Assembly (NCBI GenBank): GCA_008360955.1
Contig: LUCM01006850.1
Coordinates: 44,928 to 108,927 of the forward strand
DNA length: 64,000 nt
Source of the DNA: Fasciolopsis buskii
Lineage: Eukaryota > Platyhelminthes > Trematoda > Plagiorchiida > Fasciolidae
Direction of reading: 5' to 3'
Program-made: the position numbers and the translations under genes
Shown here: piece by piece, positions 52,792 to 64,000 of the stretch
How positions within the stretch are numbered: position 1 is the first letter of the stretch
Layout of the letters: each line of letters begins with the position of its first letter
The notes under the pieces: generated by a model
The model's input: only the letters and a program-made list of their open reading frames with translations
Told to the model about the DNA's origin: nothing
Databases searched by the model: none

Positions 52792-55700
52792 GTACGTTTC
52801 TGTGATTTTCGTTGGTCTTAAAACTGACTGAAAATAATCAAAATTCTATAACAGGACGGGAGTTTCATTTTGTCAGTCTGTATTCCTGCTTGCATATTGA
52901 CCTGGCTGTGTGAAAAGAGTTCACCCAATTGTTTTGGGGAGAGACTTAATACCCAAAAGAATAAATAAAAGGTACGCGAATTTTCCCTTGGTATGGATCT
53001 CATTGAATCCACCTTGGGGCTCTTCACAGTGTGATTAATATTATTGCTGTCAGGATTAAAGTGTGTCTTCCATTAACACTGGGCGTGTTTTAAATTCTAA
53101 CGGAATAGAAAGTAATTGCACTGCCTCCGTGAAACTCCCTGGTACCAGTGTCAGGCAAAACACCGTTGGTTTATGCTTTCAAAAATAGCTTTGCAGGGTA
53201 CGTCCGTGAAAAATGGATCCATTTAGAGGAAAAAACGAAATATGTGCTTATAACTGTACTAGCCACTTTATATCAGTGCCACTAGACACTCGGAAATTGA
53301 CCAAACATTCAAACTACCAATTATTTGTATATATATATATATATATTAAGAGAGAGGAATAGATCGATGTGCCAGACGGACACCATCAAGAATTGACAAA
53401 CCTACAGACAGATAATGGCTGCATTTTTTTCTATTATGTGACAATCACCTACAATTTAATTTTAAAGAGCGTTATTTTTTGTATCGATGAATCACTGAAG
53501 TGTATTGAATTAAAAAAAGGTTTTGGTTTTGTTAAGAGTATCTGACCACTTGACTTAGAAGCTGGTCGTTGTAATACGGATTATTCAAAGTCCCTTTAAA
53601 TAAATGTGACACATTTCAGCGAATGACGTCTGCTTTTAGTTAAATCAGAACGACGTTGCTAACCCGTAAGAGAAATCCCTTCAAATAGAACGCACAGCAT
53701 AGACAAAAGGTTTTGCACTCGGAAGGCAGATTTGTCTTAAAAAGGGCAAGGGGCTTAGTTGATTTAGTTTGTCCGGGTAATAAACCCCGAAGCAAAATTG
53801 CTTTTTCATCCGGGTCTTCGCTGCCTCCACTATCATTACAGCAATCTTCCTTGGTTTTGTTTGTGCCAATCTTGTTTAAAGCTTAAACCCAAAATTTCAT
53901 CGGGTTTTTCACTAACAAGGATAAATTAAGAATCGACGCTCAGAGAAACCCGCCCATCCACGTGACTAATCCTTAGAGTGAAAGGGTGAACATCAAGCGG
54001 AACCACCGTTTCGCTCTGAATCCACGGCAAATCTTATGAACTTGATCTTACCGGGATTCCAAAACAATACACTGCTGCCAGAGACCCACTCCCTTTTAGT
54101 GCGTGGTATATTTTTGGGCTTTTACTGATCTATTCTCTGAATTTTATGGCATCTTCGGATAAGAGTAGTCCAAGTGGTTAACACTACATTATGATCTAGT
54201 TTGCAGAATCAAACTCGCCTTCTGTTTAGCTGCGAAATGTACGGGATTGTGGCATACTTTTGCTAGAAACCGGGTCAAACGTGGCAGTCGGACGTCAATA
54301 AATTCAGTTGACGTCATTCATAATTGTCAGGTTCAAAAGACCAAAGCCTATCGATATCAGATTGATCGATTTATATTTGTTTAGACCATATTTTTCCGCT
54401 ATTCCACTTTGATATACCCGACTTCCCTCCCCCATACACAAATTAAAATTAATAGAACCTCGATCTATTCCATTGTTTGACCACTTCATCCATATTCCAT
54501 TCAACATAGCGTCACATCGAAATGAGTCCGAGTAAATGATGCATCATGTGATTTACTACTTGAAATTATTTATTACTAAGGAACAGTTCATTGTTGGTAA
54601 GGACGTTGAGCAGATGACCCTATGGTTATCCCGACTGAACGTCTTCAGGTCTATTTCATTTGGAAAAACCGTCGGAAGATTTGTTCCAGTAGTCACTGAG
54701 GCCACCTCGATTGATTTCGCTAATGCGGAGTCTTCTTACGGAAAGTCTGGGCATTTTCGGGATAATGTTTATTCGACTTCCGTGAAGGTGGTTAAACCCT
54801 ATCAGACTTCAAACAAATGCTCTTCCTAAGTGACTATTACGTCACACGCCGTGATGTTTATCCAAGTCCATTTGCTCATCCAAGGCCGGGCGCTTAGAGT
54901 TAATATTTCGACTGACACTCTACCAACAAAGACGTATCAAGGCAAGTCGCAGATGCTACACCATAAACGTGTGGGAGGAATCTGGTGTGAAATGGCTTCT
55001 CCGCTCGTTGTTAACTTACTTCGTTCGCAAAGAAAACCGAACCTCGTATAGCCTATGACAATGATATTTTGCGCAACATTTACCGTTCCAAGTTCGGAAA
55101 GATCTGTACCGAAACCAACCTCTGAAGGGTGAAATAGGGAACCCATAAGTGCAGCTTCGGAGAAAGACAGTATAACTGACTCAGCTTGTATGTGACGTAC
55201 TTTAATGATGCTCTACTAACAGTTGATTAGAAACTTGGATAAGAGCGGCCCAAGCTAACACGGGTCTTAATTGACGTCGGTGGCCAAGTCGGTCATACCG
55301 CTTGAGAGACGACCCAATTGAAATGCCTTTTTCTGAAAATCAGCTAAAAATACTCAAATTCAGTCCACAGATTTTCAGCTGAATGCTTTATCTGGATTTC
55401 ATCTTATAATAAGATGTTGGCACAAGGATCACAGTATATTCATCTATCGTCAGGCCAGTATACAGGACTGATCTACATAAAAATAAAACATGAATAGCGG
55501 AAAGTAGTAACGTTTTCCATAGTGAATATCATTCACATCCACGATATGTTGAATTGTTCTCTAGATGTTCGCAGCCTCTTTCTGGTATAATACCGCGCCG
55601 TTCAGATTATCATATTATCAAATATTGAAGTATCGCTAAATCTGGAGAATTCTTATTTGATTCCAATTGTGTATCCGCACCTACTCCGGGAACATCAGCA

Positions 55701-55916
55701 AGTGAAACAGCGTTGGTTTCATCATTGGACTGACCTTACGTGCTGGACTGTTCCAGGTCCAGTATTTTATTGTCGGTTGCCAAAATAAAAGGTTACAGAA
55801 TTATGCTCATTCGTCTGTAATCGTTTCAGAATTGTACCAGGAGAAACTAAAAGGTCATTAACCCGAAAACACCAGTATCGCCAGAAGAGATACAGGAGGA
55901 ATAGGGTCACAAATAA
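52792..55916. other. Probable long intron or intergenic stretch
   Basis: It contains a (TA)n run at 53328-53347. Two abutting plus frames in the same register, 54536-54829 and 54830-55051, are separated by a single TAA and contain IDFANAESSYGKS, with no assignable domain. Two tRNA-like fragments occur: GTAGTCCAAGTGGTTAAC near 54166 and CGGTGGCCAAGTCGGTCAT near 55278. The TAAGAG context preceding each is similar, which suggests very old SINE debris. Confidence 0.4.
53328..53347. repeat. (TA)n microsatellite
   Basis: About 20 bases of alternating TA. Confidence 0.9.
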
Positions 55917-56400
55917 TTAACCTTTGACGATAGCAAAATGGTTGTCCTTCTGGTATTTTATTACTAACTTAAATAGGGCATTAGTAAGCCCAATAGAATA
56001 ATGATGACCAACAGAGTGAAGAGCAATTTTAATAGCACAGAAACAATTTTCGACTAGACCGCTAGATGGCGAGTGGCAGGTTGTAGTATGCAAATGACAA
56101 ACATCAAGCCAATCAACGATAGTTTTAGCAGAAAAGCAAGTTCCATTGACACGAACAATCATGAAAGATGCACCGTATCCAGAGGTTAATTTACGCTAGG
56201 CGGTACATGTGAATTAAAATAAGGATGGGGGCTTTTAAGGCAGGTCTAGTCAAACTAAAAAGTACCCACAGTATCATAGCACATTTACAAGACTGGACCG
56301 CAGTAATCGACATGCATGCCCTGGAAGGAACATTACCAAGGAACTTACTTGCCAGGCTCCGAATTCTGAACACGTTAGCACTGCTCACAGTTGGGAATTG
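55917..56400 (-). mobile_element. Ty3/gypsy integrase relic
   Basis: The minus strand, from high to low coordinate, gives CEQC (near 56395), the end of the HHCC zinc motif. A frame shared with GMHVDYCGPVL near 56318 follows, which is the WxRxHVDYxGP block with the first catalytic aspartate. After stops there is SFMIVRVNGTCFSAK near 56150, then CHLHTTTCHSPSSGLVENCF near 56080. These match SDNGTxFTA and HPQSNGLAERF of the D,D-35-E core. The second aspartate has become valine (RVNGT), and several in-frame stops are present, so it is dead. It may be an independent insertion within the intron of the plus-strand NKD-like gene. No LTR was found. Confidence 0.7.
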
Positions 56401-58080
56401 TGAAGAAGTTCAAACCTATTTCGTACCATCAACAAGTCAGCAGCGCCACTTACTTTATTTTGCAAACTATCAAATGTCTGAAATAGATAACAGTGCAGAA
56501 GGAAGTGCAGAACAGTGCTACCAGAAAAATACAGAAAACTGTCTGAAATGACCGGAAGACTCGTTGAGTGTGATCGCAAAACGATTACGAGTACTTCATG
56601 GTGGCATGAAAATTTTAAAGCATAATGTTTAGTAAATTTGTTGAGCCTAATCTTGGCAGGATGCTTCTGAATGCATTTGAACGCTCGGTAGACATTTTAA
56701 TCAAATAGAAGTAATTAGTACCCGGAAGATCCAAACGACGTACATCTGACTGCCAGTAACATGAATGCATTTATAGCAAAATGTTTACGTGAATATTTTG
56801 CATATTAGTCTTTGGAACGAATGGGGAATTTTCTTGGGGATCTGATCGTTAAACGTGACGTTCATATCGCGGACGTTTCATCATCAATCGAGGCGGCATC
56901 GTCAGTGAAAGTACACCGAGAATCTTTGTTTTGCTGTAGTATATCAATGGCTAGGTTAAATCAATAATCATATATCAGTGGAGGTTTGCATCCTCTTATG
57001 GCTTGATTTTGATTGGCATGATTCATTGTGAGGATTCATCCGGCACGCCGACTTTATTTAGCAGGTCGACCGCATACACTTGGGACGGGATTCACTTAAA
57101 CCTTGTGGTATAATGTGGGAATGATGGAAAATTCTAGTTTGATAGGTGTTGTGGTCAATAAGATGCTTATCTCTTAGCATCGAATCAGGGCTTACAAATC
57201 CATCATCAAATGGAGAGAATGTGGATCAATGAATTTGGGTAAAACCTGGGTCGCTAAATAGTGAAGGAAAAATAATGTCTCGGATCGCTCTATCCGATTG
57301 CCGAAGAAGGCATCAAGAGAAGAATTCTAAATATGGCTTAGAAGTGACAGCCTGAGCACCAGACATGTTCTTACTAAAATGGATAAGATTACCATTGATG
57401 GTGGATAATGTCTTAGTAATATCACGACATTTCCAGAAAAATGGATAAATTAATTGAATTAAAAGCCATTATCCGCGGAATTTTATTTGAAGTTTTAGAT
57501 AGAAGTCATATTCCATTTTTGTTGGAAGAAGGCCATTTTCTCATCCTCACTCAGCTTTTTCCGTGAAACACCAGCTTTCAACCTGTTTGGAACAACTCTA
57601 ACAACCTTCACATGTGTAACTTTTATTTAATGCATTCAATCTTGGAATTTTTGTTCCCATCGGTAGATGTGAAATCGTAATTATCAGGATTTTGTATTTC
57701 CACCTTGTCTAGTGTAGTATTGGAATAAGGAAACACCAAGGAATGTAGTCTAATGCATTTGCATAATACACGCACGGGTATACAGTGCCGGAATGTGTAT
57801 AAAAATAGCACTAGTTAGAATAATATTAACTGCTGAATATGCCAGAAATCCCGGGAGGTAAGTGAATTTTGCCGCAGTTTTATCTCCATTCTCCGATATA
57901 AATTCACTCTGGTAATGGGTAAATAGTTGAAATTCCATACTTGAGTTTCCTACATAATCCTCCTAATGGTATTTTAAAACGGCTGTTCTACCCAACACGC
58001 AAGTTTTGACACAGATTGCATACGGCACATAAAGCATCAACTCCAATGGTCTTCGACATCTGCTCGACTGATCCGTTCAG

Positions 58081-58322
58081 GTTTGCCTAAGCATCGACCC
58101 CATTCTTCCCATGCTTCACATTTCATTCCTGCTTCGGATAAAGGTCACGGAGATGAGAGCGTTGTCCATTCGTTGACGGGATCGTTACAAGCAAATAAAA
58201 CCTGTTGTATTACTCATTCTGAAGTTAAGCCTATATTTCCACAGGTTCACCGTCCTCTAGGACAACATATGATCAGACGCATTCAAACAAGCATTTCTGG
58301 CGAGATGCCGATCGCATTTTGA
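58081..58322 (+). CDS. Weak candidate terminal exon, His/Ser-rich
   Basis: The frame is open from 57978 to a TGA at 58322. A possible acceptor, ATCCGTTCAG at 58080, would give a phase-1 exon beginning GLPKHRPHSSHASHF. The composition (His, Ser, Lys, Gln-rich, no hydrophobic core) would suit the disordered C-terminal region of an NKD protein, but there is no specific motif. The phase does not follow from exon B directly, so an intervening exon would be required. It may be chance. Confidence 0.2.
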
Positions 58323-59423
58323 ATCCACGATGACGAGTACCCAACGGTTGCTGACAATCGAGTTATCCTCTCCTTTATAGTTAAGCAAAAGGAGCTTTTC
58401 GGCACAAGAATAGCTATCACAAAAATTGCCTTAGCCAGATATTTAAGGCACCGCATGAGCCACTTTAGTTATATATAACCGAAGTTGTAGACATGCGATA
58501 CCATTTTTTCTCTATCCATACAGAGCTTTGCGCTCCCATTCCGGAAATCTGCAGTGTGATTAGTCATCAATAATTCTGCCACTGACCGACGACCAAGTTA
58601 GCTCACAAATCGAGCAAGGGCAAGTGACTTAGTGCCCATTTGTAACGGATGGCTTTCAGAATTTCGAGAACACATGTATATCGCAATACCGTTGCAGCGT
58701 TTTCCTTGACTGTAACTTAGCATGGTCACTTTTCGGAAGGAATATCAATCAGCGTAATCTGTTGTAATTTTCTAGTAGCTTTATAAGTCGCTGTCGTGGC
58801 AGTCATTATACCTTATTACGGTAGACTACTGACAAACCAATCATTTGAACTTTTTAACTACCTCGCTGTTTGAAATCATGGTTTGCACCAGTGATCTGGA
58901 AGTTATGCAGTTTGTTGTTTTCCAATTGCGAACTTTTCCGAAAAGCGACGATGGATTCTCTGGATGACAAACTTACCGCGAGTCCTAAAGAGAGTAATGA
59001 TTTGAATTTCTAGGCGCCGTTTTCCACGATCGCTAAAGCAAAATAAAACGATTATCAACGGGTTCATGGATGATTTTGGCAAGAACATCATGTACATATA
59101 AGTTAACTATTTTTTCATCATTCATATGTTGTTAATGATAGTGTTCCCCGGACGTATAGGAATTCTTCGGTCACTAAGTTTTCGAAGCTAACCTTGACTG
59201 AAATTACCAGTCTTCAATCACAGCTGATATTGATCATTTGCTTCGAGTTACATTCGCGTGTTTCATAGTTGCCGAGGTCCGATTGCTCAGTTGTTCCACT
59301 TTTGACAATACCACACGCAATTCTTGTCACGGCCCTGCCGGTCAACCTTTCGACACAAATACGTGGTTCAGAATGATGAATTCAAATGACAAAATCTAAT
59401 TTTGGGGCTTACAAACGTTTATG

Positions 59424-59459
59424 ATTATATATAAATATGTATATATATATATATATATG
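59424..59459. repeat. (TA)n microsatellite
   Basis: Alternating TA with a TAAA and a GTA interruption. Confidence 0.9.
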
Positions 59460-60678
59460 CCAAAGAATTATTATCGAATCGCAGTTGTAGTTCTTCTGTG
59501 GACTCTGCAGCGAACAGCTTCCATGCCCATTCCTGACGCCACAAATTCGATAGTATATATATTCCCTTGATTAAGCATTTTTACCGAGAATTATTCTTTT
59601 TGGCAATATTCCTCCCAGCTGCTTCACGTTTTGACTTAAATTCTATATCTAACGACGCAAGAGTGGATCAAAAACGTTAAACCACAAACGCACACATTAA
59701 ATTATAAAAGATTTATAGTGGTCTAACCTGGGACTGGAGGTGCCACGAAGCTAGGTTAAGGCACGGCAAATATATGTGCGGTGCTTTATACCCACATTAG
59801 TACCAAATTTACCGTATCCCCAATTATTACTGTTCTCAGTCAGCCAGCATTCTCCCAGCCACTAAATGGGAATTCCAACATAGACCGCTATAGGGCGGCC
59901 TCCTTTGAACTTATGCTCGAAATCAGTTTTCCTTTAGCCCGCACGCGTATCCGCTTTTCTGTCTGTCGTACTTGTGCCACTCCCTCCTGTAATCAAGCAG
60001 CCTCATTACCGGCCCTAATTTCAGTTTGATTGTTGTTACCGCTCTTTTTGTCCTCTCTTTTCGGTTATTCTGTCAGTCGCTCGGTCAGGATTACTGTTCT
60101 AAATCTCAGCTTCATCAAAGTACCCCCTCTCTAACACAGGTAACCTACTGTACTTTTCGGGTACTGACTGGCGGGCAACTAATATGGAATATGAATCCGA
60201 AGGTGTTTTCCATTCAATAGTATTTACGCATTCCAGATAGTGCACGTACACAAGTACACGAAATAACACATTCTTACAATCCAATTTTTTCATCAGTACC
60301 TAAGCCGACCTGTGTATTCCGACTGCCTTTTCATGTTTAGTGGACCTTCATTCTTTCGGCAATGGGATGATTAGAGTTTGTCTTTATGCCTTTTTTAGTT
60401 CCTTCTTGTTTTTTTATCATTTGCAGCTCAGTCCACTTTTGATTGAAAGTCGGAATTATTAGACCCGTGTCGTGATGTGCTTTGTTTCTCATTTTTCAAA
60501 TTTTACTGGCAAACGCCCTGTTTGTGTTTGCAGGCCTGTTTGTTCCACTGCATGAACCCTTAGGTGGTTGGCGAATAAAAGTCAGAAAAAAATCATATCT
60601 GTCGTGACTATAAGTTCACTAAGCTAAATCACCAAGGACAGACTTTTCTTTGATTGACATATGCATATGTAGACCCAT

Positions 60679-60725
60679 GTATATATATATACATATATAT
60701 ATATATATGTATATATGTATATATG
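60679..60725. repeat. (TA)n/(TATG)n microsatellite
   Basis: TATATATA runs interrupted by CATA and GTATATG units over about 47 bases. Confidence 0.9.
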
Positions 60726-61819
60726 CCTGCATACATCATATCTCAGCTTCATGAAGCTGCCAAATGTCATTCAATGATCGTTCCTGCAGTTGACCTAATC
60801 ATTTTATAATTGCAGCAGTCCAGATCGATGGACACGATCAATTCCCCAAAGGTTACAGTGGAAGAGCTCCACAGACGGTTTATTTCGTTATAAATTATCA
60901 ACTAAGCGTGCATCTTTTGAGATTCTTTTTATGATGTACTTCATGAATAAGTGTAGTGGAAATTTTACGGCTCAGCCCCGTTAGGGCCTGCGATACTTGG
61001 CACAGGGGAACTGGTAACCATTAAGGCGAAACTTGGAGTGGGAGAGATCCAAGCAAGGCCTATTTAGGTCACAGATATGGACCCCAAACCAGATTGTTTC
61101 GGGTTGAATTCCATGGTCACTAGTTTGTCTTGGCTTTTAGGTGCAATCTAACCTTAAAAATATACAATGAAGTGCTCTTAATAGTCACTGGATGCTGCAT
61201 GATGCAGTCGGGATCGATTGAACTACCAATAATTAATTAGATCAAGTGGTGATTGACTGACTTTGGTGGCTCCTTGGCTGAGTGGCCGACCGACTGACTG
61301 ACTTTGGTGACCGACTGATTATTATAATTGGCATTATGCATATACCACAAAAAATGGTTACCTGACTGACACCGCGCATCGCTGTTTGACTTTTCGCGTT
61401 TATTCCTGCCTGTAATTAAATTTACAGTGCATTGACATATTGTTCTTTTTTATGTGATCCCCTATTTGCTTGCGTTAGCTGGCTTACCGGCCTTTACAGT
61501 TCCGAGTACAAAGCAAGGGATCCATTTCCGATAGCTTCGTACTCCTTATTTTTAGCACAACATATGATCATGGGTGGTTACTTAAAACAACAAATGTCTC
61601 ATGCCTGATGGACATGAAAATCTTAGACCCTATGAAGAGTTGTTTTAAAATCAAATGAGATTCACAAGTTAAGTCCCTCCAGTAGCCAACCAGCAAAAGG
61701 CTGTTTGAAATGTCTTAGCTGGGAAGCGGCGTAACTAATATGATGACTTCTCGGCATGCATTTCCAATCTTTTATCTTTTCCACCTCTTCATAATAGAAA
61801 ACGTGTATCGTTTTGCAGG

Positions 61820-61882
61820 AAGAAGTTTACGGCCGACTGATTAATATCAAAGAGGATGAAAACATTCGAACCCGTAACCTCC
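61820..61882 (+). CDS. Candidate next exon of NKD-like gene (C)
   Basis: A strong acceptor, GTGTATCGTTTTGCAG, ends at 61819. Phase 0 translation, as exon B requires, gives EEVYGRLINIKEDENIRTRN then LQ at a CCAG/GTTAAA junction that could be a donor. Reading on gives VKVS and a stop. Placed after KVQ it would put E, L and I at EF-hand positions where NKD proteins have E, L and L, and L-Q-V-K-V near the family's L-R-V-K-L. Against this, the reverse complement of 61860-61905 also looks like a tRNA-derived SINE with B-box-like GGGTTCGAATG, and the intron would be 9 kb. Confidence 0.3.
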
Positions 61883-62887
61883 AGGTTAAAGTGTCATAAT
61901 TTTGGCCTATTCGCCGCCATAGGAGATAAAAATCCGTGGTTATGTGAAAGCCCCAAATCATGTATGGATGGAGTAGAACCAGTGACTGCGACCCGTCGAA
62001 GTTACTGCAGTGTGCCTGACCCTCGACACACAATCATTCATCTCGATATTGTGTAGCCATTCGATGGCGTGGTGTACACCTTGCTGTCGACTACAACAAC
62101 ATACCTTGTGACTAACGCCACGACTGTCAGTGCCAGGCTAAGCCTTTCTATAACACGAATCACTTAACCTGCTACCACTGAGATTTCATAATCCAACGAG
62201 CGAACAACATTCCGACAAAATCCTGGAGTTTGCATACTTTTTAAACTACACTCTTGGATAAGCCACTCATTACGGTTAACAAATCCCGCTTATGCATATT
62301 ATATCGTACCGAATTTCATTCTGGTTTGAGCTTGAGGAGCACAGTAACCCTATCTTTGTCACTGATGGGGCGACATTACTGCAAAACCACCTAGTTTTGC
62401 TGACCCTAGGAAGAATCCAATGACAACTCTAAAAACTGAAAGAAAACGACTTATGGTGATATTTCATTTAATATGTTGTCGGTCATAACATCGGAACTTT
62501 AAAATTGTTTTGCTCTTGTCTCAAAGTGAAACCTTTTTACCTTACCCTAGTACAAAGCTAAAATTCGAGATGTTTAACACTTTCATTCTTGAAAACAACA
62601 CACCAGGATCTTATGACTATTAGCAATCTCTATATTCTGGAAAACGGAGCATTACTGGGTTCAGATACGTGTTAGATTTTATTCTCTTTTGCGCTGCCTA
62701 TTTAAAAAAATTCCAACTAATAAGAAGACGATTCTCCAGTTCTATTTTTCTAAACATGGCTGATACAAATTCTGAACCAAATTTGCCTGTCAGCGAAGTA
62801 CCCGTTATTTTGTGATAAAAAATGGGTAAATCATGTAGGTCAGATAGACTTGGGAAATTTCTACCACTGAGCATTCGCTTAGCTGAC

Positions 62888-62925
<38 letters not shown>

Positions 62926-63686
62926 TGAAAGTTTGTGCCCATGCACGCTCGTAACTACTTGCATCCGTGCCCGGTTGAAAGGTGTGTCCAAACGACTAAT
63001 GGCAAAATGCAAGTCTGTTTGTCTGCATGCGAATGTCTTTTACCTACTTTTTTCATTCTCATGACTATTGCATGTGGCAAGGATACGGTAATCTGGTTGA
63101 CACCAGCAAAAGCCAGCTTGGGCTGATAGTTGTGCTTCGTGCAGTTTGAAGCTGCCGTAAATCACACATGTAGTCAGACTGTCTTCGAACAAGTTTGTCC
63201 ATGAACTGTACTTGTTTCTCGGTCGAATGCGCGCAAATGTGCATCCAGAACTGCCCGTTATAAGTCATGAAAGTTCCAGATTTATTTGATAACGGTCACG
63301 ATGGATCTAAAATCTGAGAATAAATAGATGTATCACGGAGGATGGAAAAAGTTTGAAATATCTCTTTTATTCTGATTGGTACCAGATAACCACTCACAAC
63401 AGCGGTGAAGCTTGATATACAATGGTAAATCGCCCGTTCTAGACGATAGATACTAGATTTATTTAATCACTGAATCAGACATGTTGACTGCTGATTCATC
63501 ATCCCTATCTTAGATTTTAGCCGTGTGCATTCATATTTATAAACAATAGCGGTAAGATATTGCTGCAAATGAAAGCTCTTTGGTAACCAATAGTAACATT
63601 TCTTTACGAAATCATTTTCTTTGACCTGCATCTATTTTTTGATTCCACGTCACTATTTGCCCGATTCTTGTCGTTTTTTTGCTCAG
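61883..63686. other. Intergenic or intronic, nothing firm
   Basis: It contains the (TA)n array at 62887-62927 and short frames without motifs. Confidence 0.4.
62887..62927. repeat. (TA)n microsatellite
   Basis: About 41 bases of TATATA with one TGTATA interruption. It produces an artefactual Ile-Tyr run in the 80-aa frame across it. Confidence 0.93.
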
Positions 63687-63785
63687 ATGACCAAGTATCC
63701 CGAAAGTGTGTCCATTTTTTTGCTTGCCACGGAGGACCCATCCAAGTTCGTCGTTCTAGAGGTTTTGGTGACTAATGCATCGTGA
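63687..63785 (+). CDS. Candidate exon D, RA-domain-like
   Basis: The acceptor TCGTTTTTTTGCTCAG is the best in this part of the window. The frame after it is in phase 0 and gives MTKYPESVSIFLLATEDPSK then FVVLEVLVTNAS and a stop; a donor at GAG/GTTTTG (63762) or TTG/GTGACT (63768) would shorten it. The pattern I-x-L-L-x-T-x-D-P-x-x-F-x-V-x-E-x-L is close to the second strand and first helix of Ras-association domains in afadin and Radil-type proteins. It could join exon B in phase, which would make an RA-like fold out of WTFTFYDFED plus this segment. It could also belong to a different gene running out of the window. Confidence 0.35.
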   Translation: MTKYPESVSIFLLATEDPSKFVVLEVLVTNAS

Positions 63786-64000
63786 ACTTTCATTGAATTA
63801 AACAATAAGTTGACTTTCGGTTATGCTTTAGCCAAACTCCGCAATTAAGTATGCATCAATAGTTTCATTCCGTCAACGTTTTCAAGAAAGTCTAAGCAAA
63901 ATGAAATACCAATCATTATGAATATTGTCGGTTGTCCATATAATCGACCAGACACACATATACACAAAAATTTTCTTTATTCTGAAACATTCATACCCCT
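63786..64000. other. Window end, nothing recognised
   Basis: AT-rich, without a recognisable feature. Confidence 0.4.

Larger units (their letters stand above)
56401..61819. other. Probable intron or intergenic stretch
   Basis: No firm gene, apart from the weak candidate exon at 58081. There are (TA)n runs near 59424-59459 and 60679-60725, and ACTG-type short repeats near 61253-61320. Frames of 60-82 aa lack motifs. Confidence 0.4.

Noticed and set aside
56225..56551. 108-aa plus frame beginning with ATG
   Set aside because: It is antisense to the gypsy integrase relic, whose zinc motif and HVDY block are clearly on the minus strand.
62822..63064. 80-aa frame with an Ile-Tyr run
   Set aside because: Produced by the TA microsatellite.
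1..64000. CRISPR arrays, bacterial operons, rRNA genes
   Set aside because: No regularly spaced repeats, ribosome-binding sites or rRNA-like sequence were seen; the sequence is eukaryotic in style.

Overview
This looks like a nuclear scaffold from a flatworm (Platyhelminthes), most likely a parasitic species with a large, repeat-rich genome. That rests on inference: an AT-rich eukaryotic background without operons or closely packed genes, relics of Penelope-like, Ty3/gypsy and non-LTR retrotransposons of the kinds common in trematodes and cestodes, introns with GT..AG borders, a tRNA-derived SINE, many (TA)n, (TG)n and (TCTA)n microsatellites, and a run of 44 Ns marking an assembly gap. I cannot name the species. 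Most of the window is intergenic or intronic sequence containing decayed transposons.

Layout. 1-825: Penelope-like element relic with an RT motif and a GIY-YIG-like endonuclease end. About 3990-5080 (minus): Ty3/gypsy reverse transcriptase and RNase H relic. 5096-5506 (minus) and 7333-7529 (plus): pieces of the same LINE reverse transcriptase. Their shared 197 bp differ at only one base and lie in opposite orientation. 19.45-30.0 kb: three members of an unusual foldback family, each flanked by a different 13-15 bp direct repeat. 25.19-26.84 kb: LINE reverse transcriptase relic containing the gap. 30-46 kb: nothing firm. 46.32-46.48 kb: tRNA-derived SINE. 47.56-47.72 kb: a GC-richer candidate exon. 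48.97-49.11 kb: long TCTA array. 55.9-56.4 kb (minus): gypsy integrase relic.

The best-supported host gene is on the plus strand from about 50.8 kb. A 962-nt exon (50801-51762) ends in a consensus donor and continues in phase into a 288-nt exon (52504-52791). The second exon ends in a segment very like the start of the EF-hand region of Naked cuticle (NKD), the Dishevelled-binding Wnt antagonist. Two later segments, at 61820 and 63687, follow strong acceptors in the same phase and are rival candidates for the next exon. The second of them also resembles part of a Ras-association domain. The gene's first and last exons are not identified.

The most novel observation is the foldback family. Each copy has inverted arms, a one-sided extension of about 65-70 bp beginning TAAACTG or close to it, and its own flanking direct repeat. 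That is not the layout of an ordinary inverted-repeat DNA transposon. It suggests retrotransposition-type insertion, perhaps of Penelope-derived units.
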